Origin: Myxococcales bacterium
GTDB lineage: Bacteria; Myxococcota_A; Polyangia; Polyangiales; Polyangiaceae
Reading direction: 5' to 3'
DNA length: 38,840 nucleotides
NCBI GenBank assembly: GCA_021778125.1
Contig: JAJYCT010000007.1
Span: 1-38,840 of the forward strand
Below, piece after piece: positions 9,552-19,573 of the stretch; position 1 is the stretch's first letter; the number at the start of each line of letters is the position of its first letter. Both the position numbers and the translations under genes were made by a program. The notes below the pieces were generated by a model. That model was not told the origin of the DNA, did no database searches, and saw only the letters and a list, made by a program, of their open reading frames with translations.

Positions 9552-10154
9552 TTGCCGCGCTCGTTCGACTTGCGAGTCCACCGCATCCTCCTGCCGCTCC
9601 TCGGTGCGGGCGTGTCCACGCTCGGCCTCCTGGCGGCGTGCTTCACGGCGCCGCCGCCCGATCTCCCCACGCAGGTCCACCGCCCCGAGATCATTCACGA
9701 CGCTGTCGTCCCGCCCGAAGGCGTCATCACGGAGCTGCCGCCGGGTGGCTTCGTCGTTCCCGTGCACCTCGACGACCCCACGGGGCCCTGCCAGTTCAGC
9801 GTCCTCGTCGACGGCACCGCGGTCCCGCGCCTCTGCGCTCAATCGTGTTCCCAGGCCGCATTCGACGGGGGAGGGGGAGACATCCTGCTGGGCTTTGGCC
9901 TGTCCCAGCCGGACCCGACGATCTGCCACACCATCACGGCCATCGTAGCCAGCCAGTTCGCCGTCGTGGAGGGCGCGAACGTGAACTCGTGCAGCACGCC
10001 GAGCGGCGCGGGCGGCGATGTCGTGACCTGGCAGCTGTGGTCGCCCTCGTGTCTCACGTACGACGCGGGCGTGCTCGCCGACGGCGCTTTTCCGTTTCCG
10101 GACGGGTCACCCGATGCCCTGCCCATCGTACCGGAGTCCGGGATCGATCCATGA
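9552..10154 (+). CDS. Secreted lipoprotein of unknown function
   Basis: 200 residues from a TTG at 9552. A second TTG at 9570 would give a tidier signal peptide (MRVHRILLPLLGAGVST, then lipobox LAAC) and may be the true start; no ATG or GTG fits. The mature part begins with Cys-Phe-Thr and a Pro-rich linker, then a compact domain with about six cysteines, suggesting disulfides outside the cytoplasm, and a Pro/Asp-rich tail. No catalytic motif is recognised. Its TGA overlaps the ATG of the next gene (ATGA at 10151-10154), so the two are translationally coupled and probably act together at the envelope. It begins 9 bp after the giant TPR gene, so it may belong to the same transcript. Confidence 0.72.
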   Translation: MPRSFDLRVHRILLPLLGAGVSTLGLLAACFTAPPPDLPTQVHRPEIIHDAVVPPEGVITELPPGGFVVPVHLDDPTGPCQFSVLVDGTAVPRLCAQSCSQAAFDGGGGDILLGFGLSQPDPTICHTITAIVASQFAVVEGANVNSCSTPSGAGGDVVTWQLWSPSCLTYDAGVLADGAFPFPDGSPDALPIVPESGIDP

Positions 10155-12007
10155 GCGGGCGCGCGGTCGTCCTCTCTGCCCTGGCCGTCGCGATCGCTTG
10201 CGGCCCGGCGACCGGGGCCGCACCCCCGATGGCGTCCGTCAACGCGTGCCCCGATCACCCGTGCTCGGCCTACGTCCAGAACGGCACGCCCGCGACGTGC
10301 GTGGACGGAGCCTGCCTGGTCACTGCGCAGGGTGGCAACTGGACGCTCGTGGTTTCGCTCTCCACCGTGGCGCCCGTCGCGCCCGGCGCGGTCTACGCGT
10401 TGCCCTTCGCGCAGCTCCTCGGCGCCACGTCCGGCGCTCTCCCGGCAGGCACGACCTGCAACCCTGGGACCTGCGGTGTCATGCCGTCGCTGCCGTTCCC
10501 GCAGGCCAGCACGCAGTGTGCCCTCCAGGGCGATCTGCTCGTGAGCCCGGACCAGCAGCGAGCCGCGGGCTGGAACCTAGGGGGAGCGGACATCGATATC
10601 GCGCTGCCGGTGCAGGCCACCTTCCGGGCGCAGTGGCCGCCCGGTTCCACATCGCCCTCGGACGCGGCCGCATTCGGCCTCCCGGTTGCCGCCGTCTCTG
10701 CGCCCAACCTGGTGGACAGCTCGATCAACCACGCTCCGGGGCCGGCCGGAGGGCCGAACCTGTACTTCTGCGCGCCCCTGCTGCAGCCACTGGTGTACGA
10801 GCGGACGCTCGCCCCCATGCCTCCGTTCGACGCGGCCTATCCACCGGACATCGAGCGGCTCGACCTCACGGCGTCGACGCCGCCCACGCAGACCGTCACG
10901 TTTCATTTCGACGAGACCACGGGCACAAACCCGGGGGGCGCGCCGCGGCTGCCGACGTTCGACCTGTCCCGGGTCGACGGCGGGGCGCTCGACGGCTGGC
11001 AGGCCTACCTCCGCGACGCCACGAGCTACCGTCGCATCTCCAACCTCCCGCATCTCAGCGGCGTCCAGGAACTCGGGCTCCAGCTTCTCACGAGCCACCA
11101 CGCAGACGCGCTGGCCAACGCGCAGCTCGTGATGGTTCCGCCCGCCGGAGCCGCGATGCCGACCTGGATCTTCACGCCGTTGAATGGCGATCTGGTCGGC
11201 GCCGGGACGTACCCCCGGCTCCCCGCCGCGACGACGGTCACAGGGACGGTCCGGGACCAGGAAGGGCGCTCCGTGCCTGCCGATCTCGTCTTCGACGCGA
11301 CGGACGTCTGCCGGTTTGCCGCGAACGGGGCGGTGGGCCACGACGCTCTGTCCGCGAACCACGACTTCTCGTTCCGCGAGCGCACGGCCGCGCCCTCGGG
11401 GCAGTACTCCGCACAGCTGCCGCTCGGGGTCTTCCGCGTCACAGTCATCCCGCGGGACGCGACCCACGAGGTCACCGTCGACAGTGCGTTCGCGCTCGCC
11501 GACCCCGCGTGCAACCCGATACCGGCCCCCGACCTCTCCGTGGACGTGCTCCGCACCGTGCGAGGGACTGCGTCGGTCGCCGACGGCAGGGCGCTCGCCG
11601 GGGCCACCATCGAGGTCGTCCCGACTGCCTGCGAGGACGGTTCGACCGACGCGCCGTGCCTGCCGCGGCAGGCGCGCGCGACGACGGCCGTCGACGGCAG
11701 CTTCGAGCTGGGCCTGGATCCCGGGGCGTACGTGCTGCGCGTGCGCCCCGCCGAGGGCAGCCGGCTGCCGTGGGTCGTGCAGCCGCTGAGCGTGGGGCCG
11801 CTGACCTCCTCGAAGGCGCCTCCGACCGTCGTCCCCGCACCGGTCAACGCGGGCATGCAGCTCCTCGACCCCAGTGGCAACCCGGTGGTCGAGGCCGTCG
11901 TCCGCATGTACGAGACCCCCGCGTCGGGGCTTCCCTACGAGATCGGCGAGGCGCTGACGGACTCGAACGGCCACTTCGACATGTACCTGGCCACCTCGGG
12001 GCAGTAG
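10151..12007 (+). CDS. Exported carboxypeptidase-regulatory-like (Ig/CNA-B-type) repeat protein
   Basis: 618 residues. The N-terminus has a hydrophobic signal segment ending in AIAC (Cys17), a weak lipobox, so either a lipoprotein or a normally cleaved secreted protein. The first half is a Cys-containing beta-rich region of unknown family. From about residue 355 there are at least two to three beta-sandwich repeats of the carboxypeptidase-regulatory / CNA-B type: they show the G-T-V-R-D-x-x-G-R and D-G-S-F-E-L-G-L-D-P-G-x-Y pattern, and the last one shows DSNGHFDMYLA. Such repeats are usually structural modules of surface proteins. It overlaps the preceding lipoprotein gene by four bases (ATGA), indicating a two-gene operon. 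No enzyme motif is seen. The protein ends in the last repeat without a sorting signal. Confidence 0.75.
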   Translation: MSGRAVVLSALAVAIACGPATGAAPPMASVNACPDHPCSAYVQNGTPATCVDGACLVTAQGGNWTLVVSLSTVAPVAPGAVYALPFAQLLGATSGALPAGTTCNPGTCGVMPSLPFPQASTQCALQGDLLVSPDQQRAAGWNLGGADIDIALPVQATFRAQWPPGSTSPSDAAAFGLPVAAVSAPNLVDSSINHAPGPAGGPNLYFCAPLLQPLVYERTLAPMPPFDAAYPPDIERLDLTASTPPTQTVTFHFDETTGTNPGGAPRLPTFDLSRVDGGALDGWQAYLRDATSYRRISNLPHLSGVQELGLQLLTSHHADALANAQLVMVPPAGAAMPTWIFTPLNGDLVGAGTYPRLPAATTVTGTVRDQEGRSVPADLVFDATDVCRFAANGAVGHDALSANHDFSFRERTAAPSGQYSAQLPLGVFRVTVIPRDATHEVTVDSAFALADPACNPIPAPDLSVDVLRTVRGTASVADGRALAGATIEVVPTACEDGSTDAPCLPRQARATTAVDGSFELGLDPGAYVLRVRPAEGSRLPWVVQPLSVGPLTSSKAPPTVVPAPVNAGMQLLDPSGNPVVEAVVRMYETPASGLPYEIGEALTDSNGHFDMYLATSGQ

Positions 12008-12021
12008 CCACGAGGTGCTTC

Positions 12022-12030
12022 TGGTATGCT
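12022..12030 (+). promoter_or_regulatory. Putative extended -10 promoter of the TerB-like gene
   Basis: TGGTATGCT: a TGn extension followed by TATGCT (4/6 to TATAAT). There is no clear -35 element. A start near 12037 would leave a 5' leader of about 22 nt that contains the GGAGGA ribosome site at 12050-12055. Confidence 0.35.
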
Positions 12031-12058
12031 CCCCTGCGAGCGGCGCGCCGGAGGACGC

Positions 12059-12634
12059 ATGCCACCCATGGACGACCTTCGCATCAACTTGCTCGCGCGC
12101 GTGGCCCGCTCCCCGGTTCCGCCCGGAAAGGCCGTGGACCCCTCGCGTCCCCTGTCGATCCTCTCGCTGGCGGCCGCGTCCTACGGCGCGCGCCCCTCCG
12201 AGGACGCGACCGTGCCCACCGGGTTCGATCCGCTGGCCGTGGCGCTCTTCGAGGCAATCGTCGAGGGCGCCTACCTCGTCGCCACCGCGGACGGTGTGTT
12301 CGACGACGTCGAACGGAGCCTCTTCGAGCGCGTCGTCATGGCGCTCTGTGGCGGCACCGTGCCGTCCGGGAACATCGCGGCGCTCGTCAGCGATCTGAGC
12401 GACCAACTCGCCGAGGACGGGCTCGATCGCCGCATCGCGGCGGTCGCGCGCGTGGCGACCAAGAGGGAGCACGCCGAGGAGGTCCTGCGGATCGCCGCCC
12501 TGCTCGCGCAGGCGAGCGCCGACGTGAGCCCAGTGGAGCGCGACGTCCTCGCCAAGCTTGCGGTTCGATGCGGGCTGGGCGAGGCCGCGGTCGACGAGTC
12601 TCTCGCTGCGGTCAAGGCGGCCCTCGCGAGCTGA
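12059..12634 (+). CDS. TerB-like (tellurite-resistance TerB fold) protein
   Basis: 191 residues. I chose the ATG at 12059 because GGAGGA (12050-12055) precedes it at a short but workable distance; a second ATG at 12068 is possible. The protein is all-helical with the duplicated acidic pattern of the TerB family: AYLVATADGVFDDVERSLF in the middle and ALLAQASADVSPVERDVL near the end, each an A-x-x-D/S-x-x-V-x-x-x-E-R helix-turn. TerB-like proteins bind metal ions or act as helical adaptors, and most bacterial copies have no proven role in tellurite resistance. No other ter genes are nearby, so resistance should not be inferred. The gene is convergent with the following TPR gene, with 14 bp between the stops. 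Confidence 0.72.
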   Translation: MPPMDDLRINLLARVARSPVPPGKAVDPSRPLSILSLAAASYGARPSEDATVPTGFDPLAVALFEAIVEGAYLVATADGVFDDVERSLFERVVMALCGGTVPSGNIAALVSDLSDQLAEDGLDRRIAAVARVATKREHAEEVLRIAALLAQASADVSPVERDVLAKLAVRCGLGEAAVDESLAAVKAALAS

Positions 12635-12648
12635 CCGGTCCCGGGCGC

Positions 12649-14982
12649 TCAGCCGCCAGGGCCGCCCGTCAGGATCAGGATCGCGCTGCGATAAAGGGCG
12701 GCGTCGTCTCCACGTCCCTGCGCCTCCGCCCTCGCGGCGAGGCGGTGGAGCGCATCGCGCACGCGGGGAGCGAACTCCGTCCGCCGCGCGGGCGTTGCGT
12801 CCTCGAGACGCGCGCTCGCGAGGGCCAGCAGCTCGTGACCTCGCCCGAGCGACTCGAGCACGCCGAGGAGCTCGTCGGCGACCGCGTCGTCGGCCGGGTT
12901 GCCCTGGAGCCTCCGGGTGAGCTCCTCGGCGCGCGCCGCCGCGTTGGAGTCCTCGTCGGGCTCGACGGGGGCGAGGTCCGGCGCGGGCCGGTCGGTGAGC
13001 GTGGCAGGACTCGCCGATTCGAACCCGCGTTCCGACGAGGGCGGTGCGTCGTCCTCGTCTCGGTCGGCCACCGGACCGCGCGCCACGAGCGCGCCGATCT
13101 CGCGCACCTCGCGCAGCAGGGCGGCGTCCCGTGGTCGGAGTCGGAGCGCTGCGACGAGGTGCCGCTGCGCGGCGAGCGGTTCACCGTGCGTGCGCGCGCT
13201 GCTTGCCGCTTCGCGCAGCAGCGAGACGATCTCCGCCTCGCGCTCGACGCCCGTCGACGGGGGCAGCGAGGCTGCGAGCTCCCGCAGTCGGGCGAACGCG
13301 AGGGAGGCGCCCGCGCGATCGCCGAGGCGGGAACGCCAGCGCCCCTCGAGACCCCGCGCGAGCAGCGCCTCGGGCGCGTCGCCCGGAATCGCCGACACGC
13401 GCGCGATCGCGGCCGGCAGGTCCTCGAGCGCGACGGCGAGCGCATTGCCGAGGTCGAGCAGCAGCCCCGACGCCGGCATGCCGCGCGCGTCCGCCATCTC
13501 CACGGCCCGCTCAAGGACGGCGACGCCCCGCGTCCCGCGGCCCTCCTCCACGAGCGCAACACCCAGACCGGCCAGTGCCTGCGGTTCGTCCGGCGCATAC
13601 CGCAGGGCGCGCTCGAAGAGCGCCCCCGCCCGCGACGCGAGGCCGGCCTCGCGCCACGCCCTGCCGGCACGGAGCCACACGCGATGCTTTGCGCGGCCGC
13701 CCTTCGCCATCGCCTCGAGGTGCTCCGCGTCGGCCATCGCGTCGTCCACGCGGCCCACGGCGAGGCGTCGTGCCACACGCGCCCATCGCGTCGAGGGCGC
13801 GCGCGGCGCGCGGGCCAAGGCGCGATCCAGCCAGTGCAGCGCCTCGAGCGGGTCGCGCACGAGGCGGGCCGCCATCTCCAGCGCGCGCGCCGCGAGCCCC
13901 GGGGCGGGATCCGATTCCCCCGCGCGTTCGAGGCTCGCGAGGGCAGCGGCCGTGTCGCTCCCCTCCGCCAGCAGCTCCCCGGGCAGCGTTCCAAGCTGTG
14001 CGTTCGCATCATCGCGCAGGTCCAGCAGCAGCGAGAGCGCGGCCTCGGCGCGACCCCCGGCGCGCGCGTCGACGTCGGCAATGCGGCGGACGATCTCGGG
14101 ATGGCGCGGCGCCCGGTCGAGCGCCTCGAGGCACAGGGCGCGCGCGACCTCCACGTCGCCGGCGAGCAGCGCGTCGTCCGCGGCCCGCAGCACGTGCGCC
14201 GCCTCGCGGGCTCGAAGCGCGGCGCGGTCCGGGGCGGCGCCCAGGGCTCCGTCGACCGCGCTCAGGATCCACGTGTCGCCCTGCGCGGCGATCGCGGTCC
14301 AGCGCACGTCGCGGGCTGCGGGGACGCGCGCGCCCGCCTCGGGGAGCAGGGCCCGAGCCACGGCCGTCGCGGCGTGCGGGACCACGAAGGCCGCCCCCTG
14401 CCGTTCCGCGACGCCGCCGAGGAGGGTCTGGATGCAGCCGATCGCCAGCGCCGTCGCCGGCGCGGGCAGCGCGGATCCGCGCGCCCCGGCGACCACGAGG
14501 ACCACGGCGCCCTCCTCGGCCAGCGCGTGCACGTCGAACGCGAGGACCGGCGTCTCCGCGCCCGTGTCGTCATCGGGCTCCGGCGGGGCTGTGATGCAGA
14601 GCGTGGCGTGGCTGCGGCCCGCGCCGATCCAGACCTCCGGGCTCCGCGTCCCAAGCAGCCCTCGCAGCCTCGAGGCCGCGAAGCGCTCCAGCGCCCGCGC
14701 TCCCAGCTCGATCTCGAGGCGCTGCAGCTCGCCACGACGGTGGCGGAAGCGCGAAACGCCCCCCGAGACGTCCACCGGAAAGCGGACTCCCGGCAGCGTG
14801 GCGGCAAGCTCCGTGACCAGCAGGCACCCGAGCTTCGCGGGCTGCGCGAGCTCGAGCCCGATGCCCTCGCGCCCGATCGCCAGGCGCAACGCGACGCCCT
14901 CGCCCGGCGGCGGGGGCGGCGGAGGACGCCTCTCACGGCGCGGGCTGGCCGGAAGGGCGGGGGGCGGGACGAGGCGCGGCAT
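12649..14982 (-). CDS. TPR-repeat protein with a non-TPR N-terminal domain
   Basis: 777 residues. After a Pro/Arg-rich start comes a region of about 240 residues with beta-strand character (for example VLAFDVHALAEEGAVVLVVAGARG) that does not look like TPR and that I cannot assign. Residues of about 270-640 are TPR-type helical pairs (AEAALSLLLDLRDDANA; AGALFERALRYAPDEPQALAG). The C-terminal part contains an acidic linker and a final helical segment. No signal peptide is visible, so a cytoplasmic scaffold is likely. It is transcribed divergently from dnaG, with 177 bp between the starts; TACGAT (minus strand, 15004-14999) is a possible -10. Function unknown; the neighbouring primase and sigma genes need not be functionally linked. 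Confidence 0.8.
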   Translation of the reverse strand: MPRLVPPPALPASPRRERRPPPPPPPGEGVALRLAIGREGIGLELAQPAKLGCLLVTELAATLPGVRFPVDVSGGVSRFRHRRGELQRLEIELGARALERFAASRLRGLLGTRSPEVWIGAGRSHATLCITAPPEPDDDTGAETPVLAFDVHALAEEGAVVLVVAGARGSALPAPATALAIGCIQTLLGGVAERQGAAFVVPHAATAVARALLPEAGARVPAARDVRWTAIAAQGDTWILSAVDGALGAAPDRAALRAREAAHVLRAADDALLAGDVEVARALCLEALDRAPRHPEIVRRIADVDARAGGRAEAALSLLLDLRDDANAQLGTLPGELLAEGSDTAAALASLERAGESDPAPGLAARALEMAARLVRDPLEALHWLDRALARAPRAPSTRWARVARRLAVGRVDDAMADAEHLEAMAKGGRAKHRVWLRAGRAWREAGLASRAGALFERALRYAPDEPQALAGLGVALVEEGRGTRGVAVLERAVEMADARGMPASGLLLDLGNALAVALEDLPAAIARVSAIPGDAPEALLARGLEGRWRSRLGDRAGASLAFARLRELAASLPPSTGVEREAEIVSLLREAASSARTHGEPLAAQRHLVAALRLRPRDAALLREVREIGALVARGPVADRDEDDAPPSSERGFESASPATLTDRPAPDLAPVEPDEDSNAAARAEELTRRLQGNPADDAVADELLGVLESLGRGHELLALASARLEDATPARRTEFAPRVRDALHRLAARAEAQGRGDDAALYRSAILILTGGPGG

Positions 14983-14998
14983 GGTCCGCTTTCCATGA

Positions 14999-15004
14999 AT
15001 CGTA
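14999..15004 (-). promoter_or_regulatory. Possible -10 element of the divergent TPR gene
   Basis: TACGAT on the minus strand, preceded by TTGG, 16 nt before the ATG at 14982. It is the same hexamer as the one before the giant TPR gene. No -35 match is seen at 16-18 bp. Confidence 0.3.
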
Positions 15005-15159
15005 CCAAGGGGTCCCGTGCCCGGGCGACTTTGGCGCCGTCGGCACGGGCCCGCGCGCTTGACCAGGCGCCACCCTCGTGTGACCTATAGCCGGCGACGC
15101 TGGGCCGGCCGGGCTCGACGCCGCAGGGGGACAAGGACGCGCGTGGACGTACAGGGACG

Positions 15160-17010
15160 ATGATCTCGAAGGACACGATCGCGCTCGTACGGGAGCGTGC
15201 CGACATCGTGGCGCTCGTTCGCGAGCACGTTCCTTCGCTCAAGAAGGCCGGCCGTCGCTTCGTCGGCCTCTGCCCGTTCCACAAGGAGAAGTCGCCGAGC
15301 TTCAGCGTCAACCCGGACGCGGGGGTGTACCACTGCTTCGGCTGCAAGGAGAGCGGCGACGCCATTCGGTTCGTCGAGCGCATGGACGGGTACTCGTTCA
15401 CGGAGGCCGTCCGGGCGCTTGCGGAGCAGTTCGGCGTGGCCATCGAGGAGGAGCGCGGCGCCGTCCCCAGCGACGCCGACCGGCACAAGAAGGAGCGCGA
15501 GGCCCTCTACGGCGTCATGTCGATCGCCGCGTCGTTCTTCGAGGAGCAGCTCCGGGCGCACCCGCAGCGGCAGTACGCGGTCGACGAGCTCGCGCGGCGC
15601 GGGCTCGAGCCGGGCGCCCCTGCCGTCCAGGCGTTCCGCGTCGGCTATGCGCCCCCGGGCTGGGACGGGCTGGCCTCGCACCTCAAGAGACAGGGCGTGT
15701 CGCCGGCGGTGGCCGAGAGCCTGGGCCTCATCGCGCCGCGTTCCGGGGGTGGCGGCTACTACGATCGCTTCCGTCACCGCCTCATGTTCTCCGTCGTCGA
15801 CGTGCGAGGTCGCGTCGTCGCGTTCAGCGGCCGGGCGCTGCCGCCGCTGCCGGCCGACGAGGAGCGCGACAAGCCCCCGAAGTACATCAACTCGCCCGAG
15901 ACGCCGCTCTACGTGAAGGGCACGCATCTCTTCGGCCTCTGGCAGGCGCGAAACGCGATCCGGCAGCAGGAGCAGGCCATCCTCGTGGAGGGCAACTTCG
16001 ACGTGGTCTCGCTGCACGCGCGCGGCATCGAGAACGTCGTGGGGCCCCTGGGCACGGCGTTCACCCTCGATCAGGCGCGCTTGCTGGGGCGCTACGCCGT
16101 CTCCGTGACGCTCTTCTTCGACGGCGACGCCGCAGGCCGGAAGGCGGCCCGGGCGGCGGAGGCCCCCTGCGACGAGGTCGGCCTCGACGCGCGCGTTGCG
16201 GTGTTGCCAGAGAGGACCGACCCCGACGAGTTCGTCCGGACCAAGGGAGCCGAGGCGCTCAAGCACCTCCTTGCGCAGGCCCGCGGGCTGCTCAACTACC
16301 TCATCGACGCCGACCTCGACGAATCCTTCAACGCGGCCGATGCCATCGAGAGGTCGTCGCGAGTCGAGCGCATCGCCGCGCTCATTGCGCGCCAGAGGGA
16401 CCCCGTTCGTCGCGAGATCCTGGAGGGCTACGCGGACCAGGCCCTGGGGCGTCTTGACGTGGTCCGTTCCAGCCCCGGCGCATTCGCCGCGGTGAAGAGG
16501 AAGCTGCTCCGCGTGTCCCACACGCGCGTCGAGACCGGTCCCCGCCCGTCCGAGGCCAGAGTCAGGCCCAAGCCACTCGGCAGCGAAGAGCGCAAGGCCA
16601 TCGTCGGAGCCATCCTGGATTTTCCGGCACTTCTGGACGAGGCCGACGTTCAGGCGGCCCTGCCCCTGCTGGAAGGGAACTCGGCACGGATCGTGGCGGG
16701 GATTGAGCGAGCCATGCGTCCGAATGCCCGGGGAGAAAAAGTGCTGGACAGCTCCGAATTCCTTGCGCAAATGCTCCCGGCGATCCAATCCTTCGCGTCC
16801 GCGCGGCTGGCGGCCCCGGAACACGACACTATCGAGGGGGCGCGCGAGACCGTTGCGAATGCAAGCAAGAGGCTTCGAACAATCACCGTCGCGCAAGAAG
16901 CAGGCGAGCTTGCGCGTGATCAGCAGCGGGTCGCAGGGGATTGGGACTTGGAGCGGGAACGGGCGGAGCAGGCGCAGGCGCTCGCGCAAAGACGTTTGAA
17001 GGGTAGCTAG
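15160..17010 (+). CDS. dnaG: DNA primase DnaG
   Basis: 616 residues (E. coli 581). DnaG makes the RNA primers for DNA replication together with the DnaB helicase. The N-terminal zinc-binding domain shows the CHC2 pattern: Cys38, His41, Cys59, Cys62. The RNA polymerase core follows ([14 protein letters not shown] and [11 protein letters not shown] regions). The Toprim metal-binding set is present: Glu277 in LVEGNFD, and Asp321 and Asp323 in FFDGDAAG. The last 200 residues correspond to the helicase-interacting region and are the least conserved part. The ATG at 15160 gives the usual MISxxTI start; only a weak GGGA lies before it. rpoD follows 73 bp downstream, the classic macromolecular-synthesis pair, but rpsU and yqeY, which often precede dnaG, are absent here. 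Confidence 0.97.
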   Translation: MISKDTIALVRERADIVALVREHVPSLKKAGRRFVGLCPFHKEKSPSFSVNPDAGVYHCFGCKESGDAIRFVERMDGYSFTEAVRALAEQFGVAIEEERGAVPSDADRHKKEREALYGVMSIAASFFEEQLRAHPQRQYAVDELARRGLEPGAPAVQAFRVGYAPPGWDGLASHLKRQGVSPAVAESLGLIAPRSGGGGYYDRFRHRLMFSVVDVRGRVVAFSGRALPPLPADEERDKPPKYINSPETPLYVKGTHLFGLWQARNAIRQQEQAILVEGNFDVVSLHARGIENVVGPLGTAFTLDQARLLGRYAVSVTLFFDGDAAGRKAARAAEAPCDEVGLDARVAVLPERTDPDEFVRTKGAEALKHLLAQARGLLNYLIDADLDESFNAADAIERSSRVERIAALIARQRDPVRREILEGYADQALGRLDVVRSSPGAFAAVKRKLLRVSHTRVETGPRPSEARVRPKPLGSEERKAIVGAILDFPALLDEADVQAALPLLEGNSARIVAGIERAMRPNARGEKVLDSSEFLAQMLPAIQSFASARLAAPEHDTIEGARETVANASKRLRTITVAQEAGELARDQQRVAGDWDLERERAEQAQALAQRRLKGS

Positions 17011-17022
17011 AGGGGCAGCGCG

Positions 17023-17047
17023 CGCGTACGACGCCCTGTCGTGTGCG
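17023..17047 (+). other. Stem-loop in the dnaG-rpoD intergenic region
   Basis: The arm CGCGTACGAC (17023-17032) pairs with GTCGTGTGCG (17038-17047) around the loop GCCCT, giving ten pairs of which two are G-T wobbles. No T-run follows, so it is not a terminator. By analogy with the E. coli dnaG-rpoD junction, where the message is cut by RNase E, it may mark an mRNA processing or stability site that lets rpoD be expressed more than dnaG. That role is inference. Confidence 0.5.
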
Positions 17048-17083
17048 AGCGAGACGAGGGTGTTCGGAAGCACCGAGGTAGCG

Positions 17084-18859
<1,776 letters not shown>

Positions 18860-18896
18860 AGCACTGCGGCAGCTCGGCACGAGCCGACGCGAGACC

Positions 18897-19490
18897 ATGA
18901 ATGCAAAGATTGGGAGATCAGGAAGGCTGTCCTTCCCGATCTCTCTGATCATTTTGTGCGCCCTCCCTGCCTGCGAGCGGGGCTGCGCGCGTACCTGGCT
19001 CGAGAAGCGCGGCGTGGCCGAACCCGGCAGGCCGGGCGGGCGCGGGGGTCTCGGCGCAGGGGCATCCATCGACTGTCCGGATGGGCTGGCGCGGTGCTCG
19101 GGCGGGATGGTCGAGGTGTCGCGCCTCGCGGTCATCCCCGAGCCTTGCCGCGGCACCGTCGAGGCGTGCACGTGCCCCTGGGACCGCGCCGTCGACTGCG
19201 AGCGCGGGTGCGTCGCCGACGACGTCGAGGTGGTCCTCGATCGGGGCGCCGCGGCGGCGCAGCTCTGCGCTCCCGGCCCCGAGGCCGGCGCGCTGGTGCG
19301 CCCGATGACGCAGGCGGCCGACTGCGAGGAGACGAGCCTCTACCGCTGCGCCGGGGGGCTCGTCGTGTCGTGCTCGGAGCGCGCCGCCGTGGCTGCCTGC
19401 CTGCACGGGTGCGCACGGGAGGGGAGCGATATCGGCGTGGAGCAGACGGTCTCCCGCGAAGCCGCGTTCGCCATTCTCTGTTCGCGGTGA
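18897..19490 (+). CDS. Cys-rich lipoprotein of unknown function
   Basis: 197 residues. The start ATG at 18897 gives a convincing lipoprotein signal: positive n-region (Lys4, Arg7, Arg10), hydrophobic core FPISLIILCA and lipobox LPAC with Cys26. The mature part has many cysteines in repeated short modules (CPDGLARCSGG; CTCPWDRAVDCERGC; CEETSLYRCAGGLVVSC), suggesting disulfide-linked small domains in the periplasm or at the surface. No known family is recognised. It lies 37 bp after rpoD, yet a strong terminator-like hairpin (18912-18945) falls within its signal-peptide codons, and this stretch is clearly less GC-rich than its surroundings. Either rpoD transcription mostly stops here, or translation of this gene controls read-through. 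The following gene encodes another Cys-rich exported protein. Confidence 0.78.
   Translation: MNAKIGRSGRLSFPISLIILCALPACERGCARTWLEKRGVAEPGRPGGRGGLGAGASIDCPDGLARCSGGMVEVSRLAVIPEPCRGTVEACTCPWDRAVDCERGCVADDVEVVLDRGAAAAQLCAPGPEAGALVRPMTQAADCEETSLYRCAGGLVVSCSERAAVAACLHGCAREGSDIGVEQTVSREAAFAILCSR
18912..18955 (+). terminator. Terminator-like hairpin after rpoD, inside the next gene's signal-peptide codons
   Basis: GGGAGATC-A-GGAAGG (18912-18926) pairs with CCTTCC-C-GATCTCTC (18931-18945) around the loop CTGT: 14 pairs, one A-C mismatch, one G-T wobble. An A-run (18905-18907) lies before the stem and a T-run (18952-18955) after it, a symmetrical layout common in intrinsic terminators. The T-run starts six bases after the stem rather than directly, which weakens the case. 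It is well placed to end the dnaG-rpoD message. Confidence 0.6.
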
Positions 19491-19573
19491 CGCATAACGC
19501 GCTTCTCTGACATCGCGATCGCAGGTTGCGGAGCGCGCGTGCGTCGGGCCCTTGCGCCGAAAACATGACGACC

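Noticed and set aside
12059-12634. Tellurite-resistance determinant
   Set aside because: Only a TerB-like fold is present; terA, terC, terD and related genes are absent, so a resistance function is not supported.
10114-15090. A 1658-residue plus-strand open frame spanning two lipoprotein genes, the TerB-like gene and the antisense of the TPR gene
   Set aside because: It crosses several real genes in other frames, is Arg/Pro-rich without folds, and has no conserved motif.
15059-15091. TTGACC and TATAGC as a dnaG promoter
   Set aside because: The -35 match is good, but the spacing is 21 bp, outside the usual 16-18. Kept only as a note; mapping of the transcript start would decide.
17060-17083. 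GTG at 17060 as the rpoD start
   Set aside because: The ATG at 17084 has GAGG five bases upstream and gives the usual group 1 sigma N-terminus.
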